DNA from: Runella sp.
Lineage (GTDB): Bacteria > Bacteroidota > Bacteroidia > Cytophagales > Spirosomataceae
Assembly: GCF_027484545.1 (NCBI RefSeq)
Contig: NZ_JAIXST010000346.1
Coordinates: forward strand, 1 to 59,420
DNA: 59,420 nt
Direction: 5' to 3'
The notes under the pieces were generated by a model. It was not told the origin of the DNA and made no database searches. It was given only the letters and a program-made list of their open reading frames with translations. How positions within the stretch are numbered: position 1 is the first letter of the stretch; each line of letters begins with the position of its first letter. The position numbers and the translations under genes were made by a program. Below are positions 31,629 through 40,975 of the stretch, piece by piece.

Positions 31629-31943
31629 TTATCTCAAATCAAAAATCGATCCACCTTCGCTTATCAGGGCAATCAACAACCACACTACAAAAATACAGGG
31701 AATCAAAAGTACCCAAATCAAAGATTTTACTTCGTGTTTTAAGTGCATAAACTCTCCTACAATGTAGAAAGCTTTTATGATTGTCATACCCACGAAAATT
31801 GAGGTTTTAAGTAATCCAGCATTGAGTGTAAAAGCAATGGCAAATTCTAAGGCAGTAATTCCTAATAGTATCCAAAAGGTACGCCAAATTACTTTACGTT
31901 GCTCTGCACCGGCGTTTGCGTCTTGTTCATGTACGTGTGCCAT
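31629..31943 (-). CDS. Cytochrome c oxidase subunit IV (prokaryotic type)
   Basis: 104 aa with three transmembrane helices and the family's central motif (FVGMTIIKAFYIVGEFMHLK) in helix 2, where the Lys and Glu/His are conserved in COX4_pro/CyoD proteins. It is a small accessory subunit that stabilises the oxidase. The start MAHVHEQDAN is hydrophilic with two histidines. It lies 43 bp after subunit III. Confidence 0.9.
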   Translation of the reverse strand: MAHVHEQDANAGAEQRKVIWRTFWILLGITALEFAIAFTLNAGLLKTSIFVGMTIIKAFYIVGEFMHLKHEVKSLIWVLLIPCIFVVWLLIALISEGGSIFDLR

Positions 31944-31986
31944 ATCTTTTTTTAGTTAAAATTTAGAAATTAGGTAGTTAGGAATG

Positions 31987-32748
31987 TTATACCAAATAGA
32001 AGAAAGTAAATACAAACACCCATACCAAATCAACAAAGTGCCAATATAGACCTACCTTTTCAACCATTTCGTAGCTTCCTCGACGATCATAGAAACCAGT
32101 TGAAGTGCGGTAGAAAATCATATAATTCAAAATCACTCCTGAAAAAACGTGGGTACCATGAAAACCCGTGATAAAGAAAAAGAAGTCGGCAAATGCCGGC
32201 GGGCCATATTGATTTTGAGTTAGATTTGCTCCAAAAATCGTATTTGACACCCATGAACCATCTATAAGTTCTTTAATTACAGTCCCTTCATCGGTCCCAT
32301 GAATAAAGTGAGTCCATTCCCAAGCTTGGCATCCTAAAAATGTAGCACCTCCCAACAGAGTCCATAGCATGTATTTTTCTACTGCCGGACGATCCATACG
32401 GTGGCCTGCTTCTACAGCCAGTACCATTGTTACGGAGCTAAAAATCAAGATAAAGGTCATAATCCCCACGAAAATCAATGGTGCATGCAGACCGTGCAAA
32501 AACGGTAATGCATCAAAAACCTTTTCCGGTATAGGCCAATAGGCCGGCGATGACACAAAATCCACAACCTTACCCCCATAAGCCGGGTAGCTGTAGCGAA
32601 CTAAGCCATAAGAAACCAGCAAAGCCGAGAATGTGAATGTGTCAGAAATCAAAAAGAACCACATCATCAACTTTCCGTAGCTGGCCTTCATGGGCTCAAC
32701 TCCCCCCAGCCATACATTTTTTACATTCGGTTGTACAGTAGCAGCCAT
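31987..32748 (-). CDS. ctaE: Cytochrome c oxidase subunit III
   Basis: 253 aa with about seven hydrophobic helices. Typical subunit III features are GKLMMWFFLISDTFTFSALL near the start, FLGCQAWEWTHFI, and the C-terminal FFITGFHGTHVFSGV and GLYWHFVDLVWVFVFTFFYL. The subunit supports proton uptake and stability of subunit I. It is the longer of two adjacent subunit III genes. Confidence 0.93.
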   Translation of the reverse strand: MAATVQPNVKNVWLGGVEPMKASYGKLMMWFFLISDTFTFSALLVSYGLVRYSYPAYGGKVVDFVSSPAYWPIPEKVFDALPFLHGLHAPLIFVGIMTFILIFSSVTMVLAVEAGHRMDRPAVEKYMLWTLLGGATFLGCQAWEWTHFIHGTDEGTVIKELIDGSWVSNTIFGANLTQNQYGPPAFADFFFFITGFHGTHVFSGVILNYMIFYRTSTGFYDRRGSYEMVEKVGLYWHFVDLVWVFVFTFFYLV

Positions 32749-32790
32749 CGTTATTCTATTAAAAATTCAGGTTATAATTAAAATTTTACT

Positions 32791-33375
32791 TTAACGAAAA
32801 TACAAAAGAAACGCGAACAGATAAATCCACAAAATGTCTAAAAAATGCCAGTAGGTTGTACAAATCTCAATCCTTCTTAGATTTTTAGCGTGTACCTTTA
32901 ATCTCATTGCTGTAATAAAAGTAACGCACAATACAATCAATCCCGTAATCAAGTGCCCTCCGTGAAGCAGCGTAAAAACATAAAAAAATGACCCCGACGG
33001 ATTACCAACAAAGTAAATGTTCTGAGCTACAAGGTCTTTCCAACCTTCAAACTGCATCCATAAAAATGCAAGCCCAAGGACAAAAGTAATAGAAATTGCG
33101 ATTTTGAGGGTATTGAAATTGTCTTTTTTTGCAGCTAAATAAGCCCAGTGCATTGATATACTGCTTATAATCAGCACAACAGTGCTATACCAAAAAATTT
33201 GAGGTATTTCAAATTCCACCCAATTCCCCTCCGCCCTACGTACCAAATAGGCACTGGTTTGGGAAGCAAAAAGCATGATAATCGTCACAATAAAACCCCA
33301 TAAAATAAATTTTTTGGGATCCATTGAGAGAATTTCAGGCGCTTCTTCTAACTGTAATTTTTCAGCCTTTTCCAT
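32791..33375 (-). CDS. Heme-copper oxidase subunit III family protein (second copy)
   Basis: 194 aa, five transmembrane helices. Retained motifs: FASQTSAYLVRRAEGNW, VFTLLHGGHLITGLIVL and TYWHFLDILWIYLFAFLLYF. It lacks the first two helices, like the short CyoC/ShxB-type subunit III. Tandem long and short subunit III genes are usual in Bacteroidota caa3 clusters. It follows ctaB by 15 bp. Confidence 0.9.
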   Translation of the reverse strand: MEKAEKLQLEEAPEILSMDPKKFILWGFIVTIIMLFASQTSAYLVRRAEGNWVEFEIPQIFWYSTVVLIISSISMHWAYLAAKKDNFNTLKIAISITFVLGLAFLWMQFEGWKDLVAQNIYFVGNPSGSFFYVFTLLHGGHLITGLIVLCVTFITAMRLKVHAKNLRRIEICTTYWHFLDILWIYLFAFLLYFR

Positions 33376-33390
33376 AATATCAGTAAAAAA

Positions 33391-34266
33391 CTAAATCTTA
33401 TCAAGTAAATACGCTATTTGCACAATTGGCAAGTAAATAAACGAACCAAACATTAATTGAAGTGCTGTTTTATCCGAACATTTTCTCATTAAATGAAATG
33501 TTTGACCTAAAAACAAAGCGCCAAATAACATTGCAACCAAAGCAGAATTTATACCTGTCATTCCTAACTCATAAGGCAACCATCCGACCGGCAGCAGAAA
33601 CAATGTATAAATCATCATCTGTACTGCTGTACTTCTGTCTTTCCCTACTTTTGAGGGCAACAAATTAAAGTTTGCTTTTTTGTAGTCTTCATCCAATACC
33701 CATGCAATTGCCCAGAAATGGGGGAATTGCCAAAAAAATTGAATAGCAAACAATATACCAGGCTCTAAGCCAAATTGATTCGTAGCTGCTACCCATCCAA
33801 TCATGGGAGGAAACGCTCCGGGAATAGCCCCTACAAAAACAGCTATCGGACCTACACGTTTTAGAGGCGTATAAACAAATCCATATAGAATAGTAGAGAG
33901 TATTGCTAAAGCACAGGCTCTTAGATTAAATTCAATTAAGAATACAAATGATGCGCCTGAGAAAAGAACAACTGCCAGCCAAGTAGCTTCCTGTGCGCTT
34001 ATTCGTCCGCTTGGCAAAGGACGATTCTGCGTCCGTTTCATCAACTTATCCAAATCTTTTTCAACGATTTGGTTAATGATATTTGCGGCCCCTGTAATGG
34101 AAAAAGCTGCCAGTAAAAAGATGACCAGTGATTCCCACTCAACTTTTTCAATGGCCAGGCTGTATCCAAACGCTCCCGAAAAAGCTACTAACCACGCCAA
34201 GCGAAGCTTCATTAGCTCTAAGTAAACTCGGATTTTATCGGAAAGTATATTAAATGCTATTGCCAT
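33391..34266 (-). CDS. ctaB: Protoheme IX farnesyltransferase (heme O synthase)
   Basis: 291 aa, multi-helix UbiA-superfamily prenyltransferase. The first Asp-rich motif is in NIINQIVEKDLDKLMKRTQN (N-x-x-x-D-x-x-x-D type), followed by RPLPSGRISAQEA. The second conserved region is WVLDEDYKKANFNLLPSKVG. It attaches farnesyl to heme B to make heme O, the precursor used by CtaA. It lies 7 bp after ctaA in the same operon. Confidence 0.95.
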   Translation of the reverse strand: MAIAFNILSDKIRVYLELMKLRLAWLVAFSGAFGYSLAIEKVEWESLVIFLLAAFSITGAANIINQIVEKDLDKLMKRTQNRPLPSGRISAQEATWLAVVLFSGASFVFLIEFNLRACALAILSTILYGFVYTPLKRVGPIAVFVGAIPGAFPPMIGWVAATNQFGLEPGILFAIQFFWQFPHFWAIAWVLDEDYKKANFNLLPSKVGKDRSTAVQMMIYTLFLLPVGWLPYELGMTGINSALVAMLFGALFLGQTFHLMRKCSDKTALQLMFGSFIYLPIVQIAYLLDKI

Positions 34267-34273
34267 TTCAGAC

Positions 34274-35290
34274 TTATCTATTTTCGAGTTGAGTCACCAA
34301 TGATTGTTTAAAAACTTGATTTGCATTAATTAGCAACAATACTACAAATTGTAGTCCAAGTGCAACTGTCGCTAAAGTCAGGTGAATCGGTTGTGCAAAT
34401 GCAGGAACTTTCAGATAAGCTAATACAATTCCCGTTGCAATCTCAATGAGTAACAGAATCAAAAGGGCGGAAGATAGCTGAAAAATTATTCCTCTCGAAG
34501 CTATATTTTTTCTTAACCAATAGACCAAGCCAACGTGCATTCCTAAAATCAAAATAGAAAACGAACGATGAATATAAAACTTAAGCCCTAAGCTATTAAT
34601 CCACTGGGCTCGTCCTGCTTCTCCAAATTCTTTAATCGCCACATCCATTGCCTCACGTACCTGAGTTCCAATCAAAACCTGCAACAACGATAAAAGCAAC
34701 GTCCATTGCAACCACTTATTGATAAACTTCTTATGATTTATTTCTTCTACTGAAACATGACCGACAAAGGATCTGGCCATTACATATAAAAGAATAAATA
34801 CGATAACAATCGCCAAAAGCATGTGTAAAGTTACCAATATCGGTGCCAGTTCTGTCGAAACCACTTTTGAGCCCAACCATCCTTCAAAACCTACTAACAA
34901 AAAGGCCAATAAGCTCATAAAAAAAACAGGACGGTCTCTCTTAAGGAAAGGAATTGACGCTAAAAGTGTTCCGAAAATTACCAGCCCCGTAAAAGCCCCA
35001 AATAGGCGATTTAGATATTCTGTCCAAGTCTTGAAGGCATTAAACTCAACTTCACCTTTAAGCTTTGCGCCAAAAATCTCCTGATAATTTGCAGGTAATT
35101 GAGATATCTCAGTTGGTGGGACCCAACTTCCAAAGCATTTTGGCCAATCAGGACATCCCATACCGGCACCGGTACTTCTAACGATTCCGCCGATAAGAAT
35201 TAATACATATACGACAATAACCGTTAGAAGTGCCAGCCGCCGAAACAGTCGGGTGTTATTTTCAGAATTAATGAGCCGCGAATTGGTCAT
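34274..35290 (-). CDS. ctaA: Heme A synthase
   Basis: About 338 aa from the ATG at 35290; an ATG at 35308 would add six residues. Eight transmembrane helices. Signature motifs: LILIGGIVRSTGAGMGCPDW near the N-terminus with the nearby Cys pair CPDWPKC, FNAFKTWTEYLNRLFGAFTG, LHMLLAI, and the later heme-binding YIHRSFSILILGMHVGLVY. It oxidises heme O to heme A for the aa3 oxidase. The 5' end overlaps ctaD by 23 bp, so translation is probably coupled. Confidence 0.94.
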   Translation of the reverse strand: MTNSRLINSENNTRLFRRLALLTVIVVYVLILIGGIVRSTGAGMGCPDWPKCFGSWVPPTEISQLPANYQEIFGAKLKGEVEFNAFKTWTEYLNRLFGAFTGLVIFGTLLASIPFLKRDRPVFFMSLLAFLLVGFEGWLGSKVVSTELAPILVTLHMLLAIVIVFILLYVMARSFVGHVSVEEINHKKFINKWLQWTLLLSLLQVLIGTQVREAMDVAIKEFGEAGRAQWINSLGLKFYIHRSFSILILGMHVGLVYWLRKNIASRGIIFQLSSALLILLLIEIATGIVLAYLKVPAFAQPIHLTLATVALGLQFVVLLLINANQVFKQSLVTQLENR

Positions 35291-37148
35291 TATAGTTTTG
35301 TGCCTCAATTTCTTTTTCCTGTGCTATGTATGCATTTTCATGTGGGAAGTTTGATTCCAACGTTTGTGAATGCGGAACATTTTGAGGAATAAAATCATCG
35401 GGTGCGCCCGGTTTGCTGTAATCATAAGGCCACCGGTATACTGCCGGTATTTCACCTACCCAGTTACCATGTCCAACATTGACTGGAGTAGTCCATTCCA
35501 ATGTATTAGATTTCCAAGGATTAGCAGGAGCTACCTTTCCTTTAAATATACTGTAGAAGAAATTCCAAAGGAAAATAAATTGAGCAAAGAAAGTTAATAT
35601 AGCTGCCACACTGATGAACATATTCATATCAGTGAAAGATTTTGCAAAATCAAAAGCTGTAAACTGATAATAACGGCGAGGGAAACCGGCAATACCAATG
35701 TAGTGCATCGGCATAAATATCAGATAGACTCCAGCAAATGTCAGCCAGAAGTGAATTTGCCCCATTGTATTATTGAGCATACGTCCAAACATTTTTGGAA
35801 ACCAGTGATAAATCCCTGCAAAGAATCCAAATGCTGAAGCAGCGCCCATTACAATGTGGAAGTGAGCTACCACAAAATACGTATCGTGCAATTGAATATC
35901 TAAGGCCGCATTACCCAGAATGATACCCGTCAATCCACCAGATACGAAAAGTGAAACAAGTCCAATTGAAAACAACATTGCAGGTGTAAATACAATGTTA
36001 CCTCTCCAAAGTGTTGTGATATAATTGAATGCTTTTACCGCAGATGGAACCGCAATAATCAGTGTTAAGAACATAAAGATGGACCCCAAGAATGGATTCA
36101 TACCTGTTACAAACATGTGGTGAGCCCAAACAATGAATGCCAGAAAAGCGATTGCCATTAATGAAGCAATCATAGCACGGTAACCAAAGATTGGTTTACG
36201 GGAATTGGTAGCGATAATTTCGGAAGTAATCCCTAATGCAGGTAACAGAACTATATACACTTCAGGGTGCCCTAAGAACCAGAATAAATGTTGGAACAGA
36301 ATAGGGCTACCACCTACGTTAGGTAAAGCTTCTCCATTAATATAGATTTCTGAAAGGTAAAAACTTGTACCAAAATGACGGTCAAAAATCAATAATAATG
36401 CGGCAGATAATAACACAGGAAATGAAATAATGCCCAATATAGCCGTAATCATAAATGCCCAGATCGTCAGTGGAAGACGTGTAAAAGTCATCCCACGGGT
36501 ACGCAGGTTGATAATTGTAGTCACATAGTTTAAGCTCCCTAATAAAGAGGACATGATAAAGATAGCCATACTAAGCAACCATAAAGTCATACCCATTTCC
36601 GAGCCCATGTGCGCTTGTGGTAGAGCACTTAATGGAGGATAAATTACCCAGCCGCCTGCAGCAGGTCCTGTTTCAAGAAAAATTGATATAAACATCAATA
36701 CACTCGAAACAAAAAAGAACCAAAAAGACAACATATTGAGAAACCCGGAAGCCATATCACGTGCCCCCACCTGTAAGGGAATTAAGAAGTTACTGAAAGT
36801 ACCGCTCAATCCGGCCGTCAACACAAAGAAAACCATAATAGTGCCATGCATCGTTACTAATGCAAGGTAGAAATTAGGATCTATAGCACCTGTTTCTGTA
36901 ATCCATTTTCCTAAAAATGGTTTTAACCAACTAAGGTTAGCCCCCGGGAATCCTAATTGCAAGCGAAAGACTACCGACATGGCAGCACCGATAATTGCCC
37001 AAAAAATACCAGTAATCATGTATTGCTTTGCAATTACCTTGTGATCTTCTGAGAAGATATACTTACGCCAGAAGTTTAACTCCTCATGATGCTCATGCTC
37101 ATCATGAGCGTGAACATCGTGTTCCAAATTAGCCTCTACTACTGACAT
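35268..37148 (-). CDS. ctaD: Cytochrome c oxidase subunit I
   Basis: 626 aa, 12+ transmembrane helices. Low-spin heme and binuclear-centre residues are visible: VTMHGTIMVFF, FWFLGHPEVYIVLLPALG (CuB His and cross-linked Tyr), WAHHMFVTG, and HDTYFVVAHFHIVMG (heme a3 and a His ligands). This is the catalytic subunit that reduces O2 and pumps protons. The N-terminal ~25 residues are His-rich (HDVHAHDEHEHHEE). It lies between ctaC and ctaA in the operon. Confidence 0.97.
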   Translation of the reverse strand: MSVVEANLEHDVHAHDEHEHHEELNFWRKYIFSEDHKVIAKQYMITGIFWAIIGAAMSVVFRLQLGFPGANLSWLKPFLGKWITETGAIDPNFYLALVTMHGTIMVFFVLTAGLSGTFSNFLIPLQVGARDMASGFLNMLSFWFFFVSSVLMFISIFLETGPAAGGWVIYPPLSALPQAHMGSEMGMTLWLLSMAIFIMSSLLGSLNYVTTIINLRTRGMTFTRLPLTIWAFMITAILGIISFPVLLSAALLLIFDRHFGTSFYLSEIYINGEALPNVGGSPILFQHLFWFLGHPEVYIVLLPALGITSEIIATNSRKPIFGYRAMIASLMAIAFLAFIVWAHHMFVTGMNPFLGSIFMFLTLIIAVPSAVKAFNYITTLWRGNIVFTPAMLFSIGLVSLFVSGGLTGIILGNAALDIQLHDTYFVVAHFHIVMGAASAFGFFAGIYHWFPKMFGRMLNNTMGQIHFWLTFAGVYLIFMPMHYIGIAGFPRRYYQFTAFDFAKSFTDMNMFISVAAILTFFAQFIFLWNFFYSIFKGKVAPANPWKSNTLEWTTPVNVGHGNWVGEIPAVYRWPYDYSKPGAPDDFIPQNVPHSQTLESNFPHENAYIAQEKEIEAQNYNDQFAAH

Positions 37149-37178
37149 TTTTATTAAAGTTTAAAGTTATTGTTTTCA

Positions 37179-38300
37179 TTAACGAAATGATGTACTTGTG
37201 GCGGTTGCCGACCCAGTTGTTGCAGTTGTAATATCTATCTCTTCTACGTAAGGTGCATAGTCCATTGCTTTTGCCCTTAATCTCTCAGGGATTTTAGAAA
37301 TGAATTTTGGATTAGCTTCTAAAATCTGTGACAAAACTGGCTTTTGTTGTTGTTTCCAAGCATCTACGGAAGCTTTATCTTCTACAATTAAACGTAAACG
37401 CATTGCGAAGTGGCCACGTCCACAGACTTCAGTACAGGCAATTTCATAATCAAAATTAGGATTACCTGTTTCTGCACGCATTTGCTCAGTTGATTTGTCT
37501 GGGGTAAACCAAAATTTAGTTGGCATTCCAGGAACAGCATCCATTTTTACCCGCATGTGGGGAATAAATACACTATGCAATACATCACGGGCACGTATTT
37601 TTAATGAAACGGGTTTTCCAACTTCTACATGCATTTCACTTACATTGATAAAGTCATCGAATGAAGCTTCGTCTGAGTAGTCAATACCGCTTGGATTACT
37701 ATTATTATCATCAATTAATTTATAATTATAATTACCCAATTTATTGTCTTGAATACCTCCATAACGAACAACCCAACCAAACTGTTTACCCATGATTTCA
37801 ACGACCTGCGCGTCAGCGGGAGCATCAGACATGATATGAGTCCACGAACGGAAACCTAAAAATACCAACACCGCCATGATAACAGCAGGGATGGCAGTCC
37901 AAATCAATTCTAATTTGTGATCTTCGGGATAGAAAGTGGCTTTGTATCCTTTTTTATATTGGTATTTCCAAGCAAAAAAGAACAACAAGAAATTTACCGC
38001 AAAAAAAGCAATGGTCAACAAACCCATATCAAACCAAAATTGGCTATCGGTTTCACGACCATGAGGAGAAGAAGCTTCTGGCAAAAAATATGCCTCTGCC
38101 GATAAATAAGACCATACCATTCCGATTGAACCTGCAATCAAAAATAATATCCAAAGGGCTCCATTAATCTTATTATTGGGAACAGGAGCCTCATCATCGG
38201 AGGCCGATTTAATATTGCCCATTACATTCTGCAGTTTTGCCGCAACGGCAACTGCAATTCCCAACAGCACAATCAATAATAATCCAACTAAATAAACCAT
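37179..38300 (-). CDS. ctaC: Cytochrome c oxidase subunit II (CuA)
   Basis: 373 aa. An N-terminal helix (~1-20), a linker, two further transmembrane helices (~47-130), then a periplasmic cupredoxin domain with the CuA ligands HSVFIPHMRVK and CTEVCGRGHFAMRLRL (Cys-x3-Cys-x3-His...Met). It takes electrons from a c-type cytochrome and passes them to subunit I. No C-terminal cytochrome c domain is present. A short insertion rich in Asn, Asp and Ser (~200-220) precedes the CuA part. Confidence 0.96.
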   Translation of the reverse strand: MVYLVGLLLIVLLGIAVAVAAKLQNVMGNIKSASDDEAPVPNNKINGALWILFLIAGSIGMVWSYLSAEAYFLPEASSPHGRETDSQFWFDMGLLTIAFFAVNFLLFFFAWKYQYKKGYKATFYPEDHKLELIWTAIPAVIMAVLVFLGFRSWTHIMSDAPADAQVVEIMGKQFGWVVRYGGIQDNKLGNYNYKLIDDNNSNPSGIDYSDEASFDDFINVSEMHVEVGKPVSLKIRARDVLHSVFIPHMRVKMDAVPGMPTKFWFTPDKSTEQMRAETGNPNFDYEIACTEVCGRGHFAMRLRLIVEDKASVDAWKQQQKPVLSQILEANPKFISKIPERLRAKAMDYAPYVEEIDITTATTGSATATSTSFR

Positions 38301-38383
38301 TGTAATTTGTGATTTTAAGTTGATTTAATGATTTTGAGAATCAGAAAAAATTTGCTTTTTCCGCAAAATCAATTCATTTATAA

Positions 38384-39700
38384 TTACGCAATATCATGGT
38401 GAAGAGACTCTTCCAGCATTGGGTGATTGCGCGGAATCAAATTGGCTTTAGTCAATTGGTTTGATATTGTCCAAATAAATGCACAGGTAAATAACAATAT
38501 AAACCCGAATTCTACTGCACCAAAACCGCCATTTTCACCCACTGTCCCCGGCATAATATTCGTATAAAAATCAAAGTAATGTCCCGCTAAGATAGACCAA
38601 CAGGCAATTTTCAGAATAAGTGGTGTACGTTTTGAGTCCCTTGTCATTAAAACTAAAAAGGGTATCACAAAGTTTAGAAGAATGTTAATAAAAAACGGTG
38701 CTTTGTAAATTCCTCCGTAGCCCGTGAAACGTTCACGATAATAAATAGCCTCTTCAGGTAAGTTAGCGTAGTAAATCAGCAAAAACTGAGCAAACCACAC
38801 GTACGTCCAGAAGATAGTAAAAGCAAAGCAGAATTTACCCAAATCGTGTAAATGGCTTTCATTCACTGCTTTCAAATATCCTCTTTCTTTTAAAGTTACA
38901 ATAGTTAATGTCATTGTAGCCAAACCTGCTACGTGCCAACTTGCTAATGTATACCAACCAAACATAGTTGAGAACCAGTGGGTATCAATAGACATTACAA
39001 AGTCCCAGGCAGAAGTAGAAGAAGTTACAGCGAATACAACTAAGAAAGCTGTTCCGTATTTAATGGCTTTTTCATAATTATCGGTACCGCCAATTTCGTC
39101 TTCTTGAATTGACAAGCTGCGAAGTACTCTCCAAAGGCCATACCATAAACTAAAATATAGGACCAAACGGATTATAAAGAAAGGCTTATTTAAAAAGCCC
39201 TGTTTACCCGCGATTACGGCATCATAATTAGGACTTTGTGGATCCATAATACCTTCATGCATCCAATGAAAAAGTTGATCCCCAAAAAATACAGCAAGTA
39301 CCAATATGATAATTGCGGGAATTGGTAAAAACGAAGGCATTGCTTCGGGAATACGTCTGAATACTGCTGACCACCCTGCTTGAGCAAGGTTATTGTACGA
39401 CAGAAAAAACATCCCAATAATTGAAATACCTGCGAAATACACACTATTTACCCACAAATTGGCAATAATACGTTTTGTCCAATGATAAGCATGTGCTCCG
39501 TGCTCGTGAGCATGCTCAGCCGCATGTCCTGCTGCTGCATGTGCGTCGTGGTCATGACCACCGCCTTGTGATAGGATATATGCCCCCACCAAAACCAGCG
39601 CGGCACCAATACCCATGCCAATGAGCAGATTACGTTTTGAGTCGGCGGTAAATTCAAATTGTTCTTCGACAGAAACAACTTCGTGATGATGTGCGCCCAT
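38384..39700 (-). CDS. actF: Alternative complex III membrane subunit ActF
   Basis: 438 aa with about ten transmembrane helices, similar to ActF (a NrfD/PsrC-like relative). Conserved-looking segments: AGWSAVFRRIPEAMPSFLPI, SSTSAWDFVMSIDTHWFSTM, FWTYVWFAQFLLIYYANLPE, and RDSKRTPLILKIACW. It forms part of the membrane domain of the menaquinol:cytochrome c oxidoreductase. A His-rich stretch (~49-75; GHDHDAHAAAGHAAEHAHEH) lies in a loop after helix 1. It is downstream of actE and upstream of ctaC. Confidence 0.92.
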   Translation of the reverse strand: MGAHHHEVVSVEEQFEFTADSKRNLLIGMGIGAALVLVGAYILSQGGGHDHDAHAAAGHAAEHAHEHGAHAYHWTKRIIANLWVNSVYFAGISIIGMFFLSYNNLAQAGWSAVFRRIPEAMPSFLPIPAIIILVLAVFFGDQLFHWMHEGIMDPQSPNYDAVIAGKQGFLNKPFFIIRLVLYFSLWYGLWRVLRSLSIQEDEIGGTDNYEKAIKYGTAFLVVFAVTSSTSAWDFVMSIDTHWFSTMFGWYTLASWHVAGLATMTLTIVTLKERGYLKAVNESHLHDLGKFCFAFTIFWTYVWFAQFLLIYYANLPEEAIYYRERFTGYGGIYKAPFFINILLNFVIPFLVLMTRDSKRTPLILKIACWSILAGHYFDFYTNIMPGTVGENGGFGAVEFGFILLFTCAFIWTISNQLTKANLIPRNHPMLEESLHHDIA

Positions 39701-39737
39701 TATAAATCTTTATCGTTAATTGTTAATTGTTATCTCA

Positions 39738-39782
39738 GTGGCGAGCCACCTGTTCATTTTTCAATGTGGGGTTTCCCACATT
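39738..39782 (-). repeat. Two small hairpins between actE and actF
   Basis: GTGGC-ga-GCCAC at 39738-39749 and AATGTGGG-gttt-CCCACATT at 39763-39782 lie in the 91-bp gap, next to tandem TTAATTGT copies (39717-39731). There is no T-run, so they are more likely mRNA processing or stability elements or small interspersed repeats than terminators. Confidence 0.4.
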
Positions 39783-39791
39783 AAATACTTT

Positions 39792-40382
39792 TTATCCTTT
39801 TTGTAACTTATGAATATAATGAGCTATTTTCCAACGCTCTTCAGGAGTAACTTGTGAACCATGTGGCCACATACGTCCTTTTCCATGAGTAATCACGTGA
39901 AAAATATGTCCGTCAGTCATGTTGAGATATGCATCAGCTTTGTAGTTGGGCACCCCTTTATACATATCTGCTACTGCGCCCTCGCCTGCCCCCGTTTCGC
40001 CGTGGCAATGTTGACAATAACGACCGTATAGTGCTTTGCCCTCGGCCAATGATTTTTCATTGTTAGGAATTGGATTCTTTAATACCGTTTCTGCAATAGC
40101 AAGATCATCTTTTCCCAAATGGTAAATCATTAAATCAACCCCTGAACTGTCAAGCTGAGTCTTATAATTACGTCGTGATACGGTACCTGTTACTGGTTCA
40201 CGCATATTCTTACCATCTGCATTTATAGGGTTCTTATTAATCTGAGAGTAAGGCTCGTAACCAACCGAATTGTACATATTGGGTGCAAATTCCCAACCTG
40301 TCTCATCATGACCGCGTTGGCATGATGTTAAAGCGGTCATAGCTGTAAAAGTACAGGCTATCAATGTATGGATTCTTTTCAT
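39792..40382 (-). CDS. actE: Alternative complex III monoheme cytochrome c lipoprotein ActE
   Basis: 196 aa. Lipoprotein signal with lipobox LTSC (Cys21), then a linker (EFAPNMYNSVGYEPYSQINK) and one cytochrome c domain with heme motif CQHCH (~121-125) and a distal Met in GRMWPHGSQ. It accepts electrons within alternative complex III and may pass them to the oxidase or a soluble cytochrome. The position between actD and actF is canonical. Confidence 0.93.
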   Translation of the reverse strand: MKRIHTLIACTFTAMTALTSCQRGHDETGWEFAPNMYNSVGYEPYSQINKNPINADGKNMREPVTGTVSRRNYKTQLDSSGVDLMIYHLGKDDLAIAETVLKNPIPNNEKSLAEGKALYGRYCQHCHGETGAGEGAVADMYKGVPNYKADAYLNMTDGHIFHVITHGKGRMWPHGSQVTPEERWKIAHYIHKLQKG

Positions 40383-40397
40383 CGTATTTTTAAAGCA

Positions 40398-40925
40398 TTA
40401 AATCTGTTTAATACTCACTTCCTCTGCCCCCGAAGCTTTTATCAAGCTTGTGATCTCGATTTCTGACATTTTATTTTTGCTAAGATCTACAGCCATCACA
40501 AACTTATTGTCAGTACAACGTGGGTCAAATAAAAGCGGTTTAACGGTTGGACCGAGACCATTTGAAAGAAAGAAAGTAAATGTCATACCGAATGCTGTAA
40601 AAAGCACTGTTAATTCAAACATAGCTGGTACGTAGTTAGGCAAAGAAATAGGATCTTTGCCCCCAATGACCATTGGCCAATCAATACCCATAGTCCAAGT
40701 AGTAAGGGTAAGAGCACAAAGAAAGCCTGTTACACCAAAGCAAAAAGCAGCTATACCGATACGAGTACGAGGATGGCCGATAGCAGTATCCATACCATGG
40801 ATGGCAAAAGGAGAATAGACCTCATAAATTTTTACCCCTGCATTTTTTACTTTGCTGACTGCATCCAGAATTACGTCGTCGTCATCATAGATACCTACTA
40901 AAAACTTTTTATTTGTGTCCGTCAT
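40398..40925 (-). CDS. actD: Alternative complex III subunit ActD (DUF3341)
   Basis: 175 aa with the DUF3341 pattern: a cytoplasmic N-terminal domain (FLVGIYDDDDVILDAVSKVK, then EVYSPFAIHGMDTAIG), two transmembrane helices (~58-80, ~100-125) with WPMVIGGKDPISLPNYVPAM between them, and a C-terminal tail. It is a structural subunit of the menaquinol-oxidising complex. It lies 50 bp after actC and 15 bp before actE. Confidence 0.94.
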   Translation of the reverse strand: MTDTNKKFLVGIYDDDDVILDAVSKVKNAGVKIYEVYSPFAIHGMDTAIGHPRTRIGIAAFCFGVTGFLCALTLTTWTMGIDWPMVIGGKDPISLPNYVPAMFELTVLFTAFGMTFTFFLSNGLGPTVKPLLFDPRCTDNKFVMAVDLSKNKMSEIEITSLIKASGAEEVSIKQI

Positions 40926-40975
40926 TTTTATGTCAATTAAATTTGGAACTTATGATTCTCGCGAACCAGAATCTT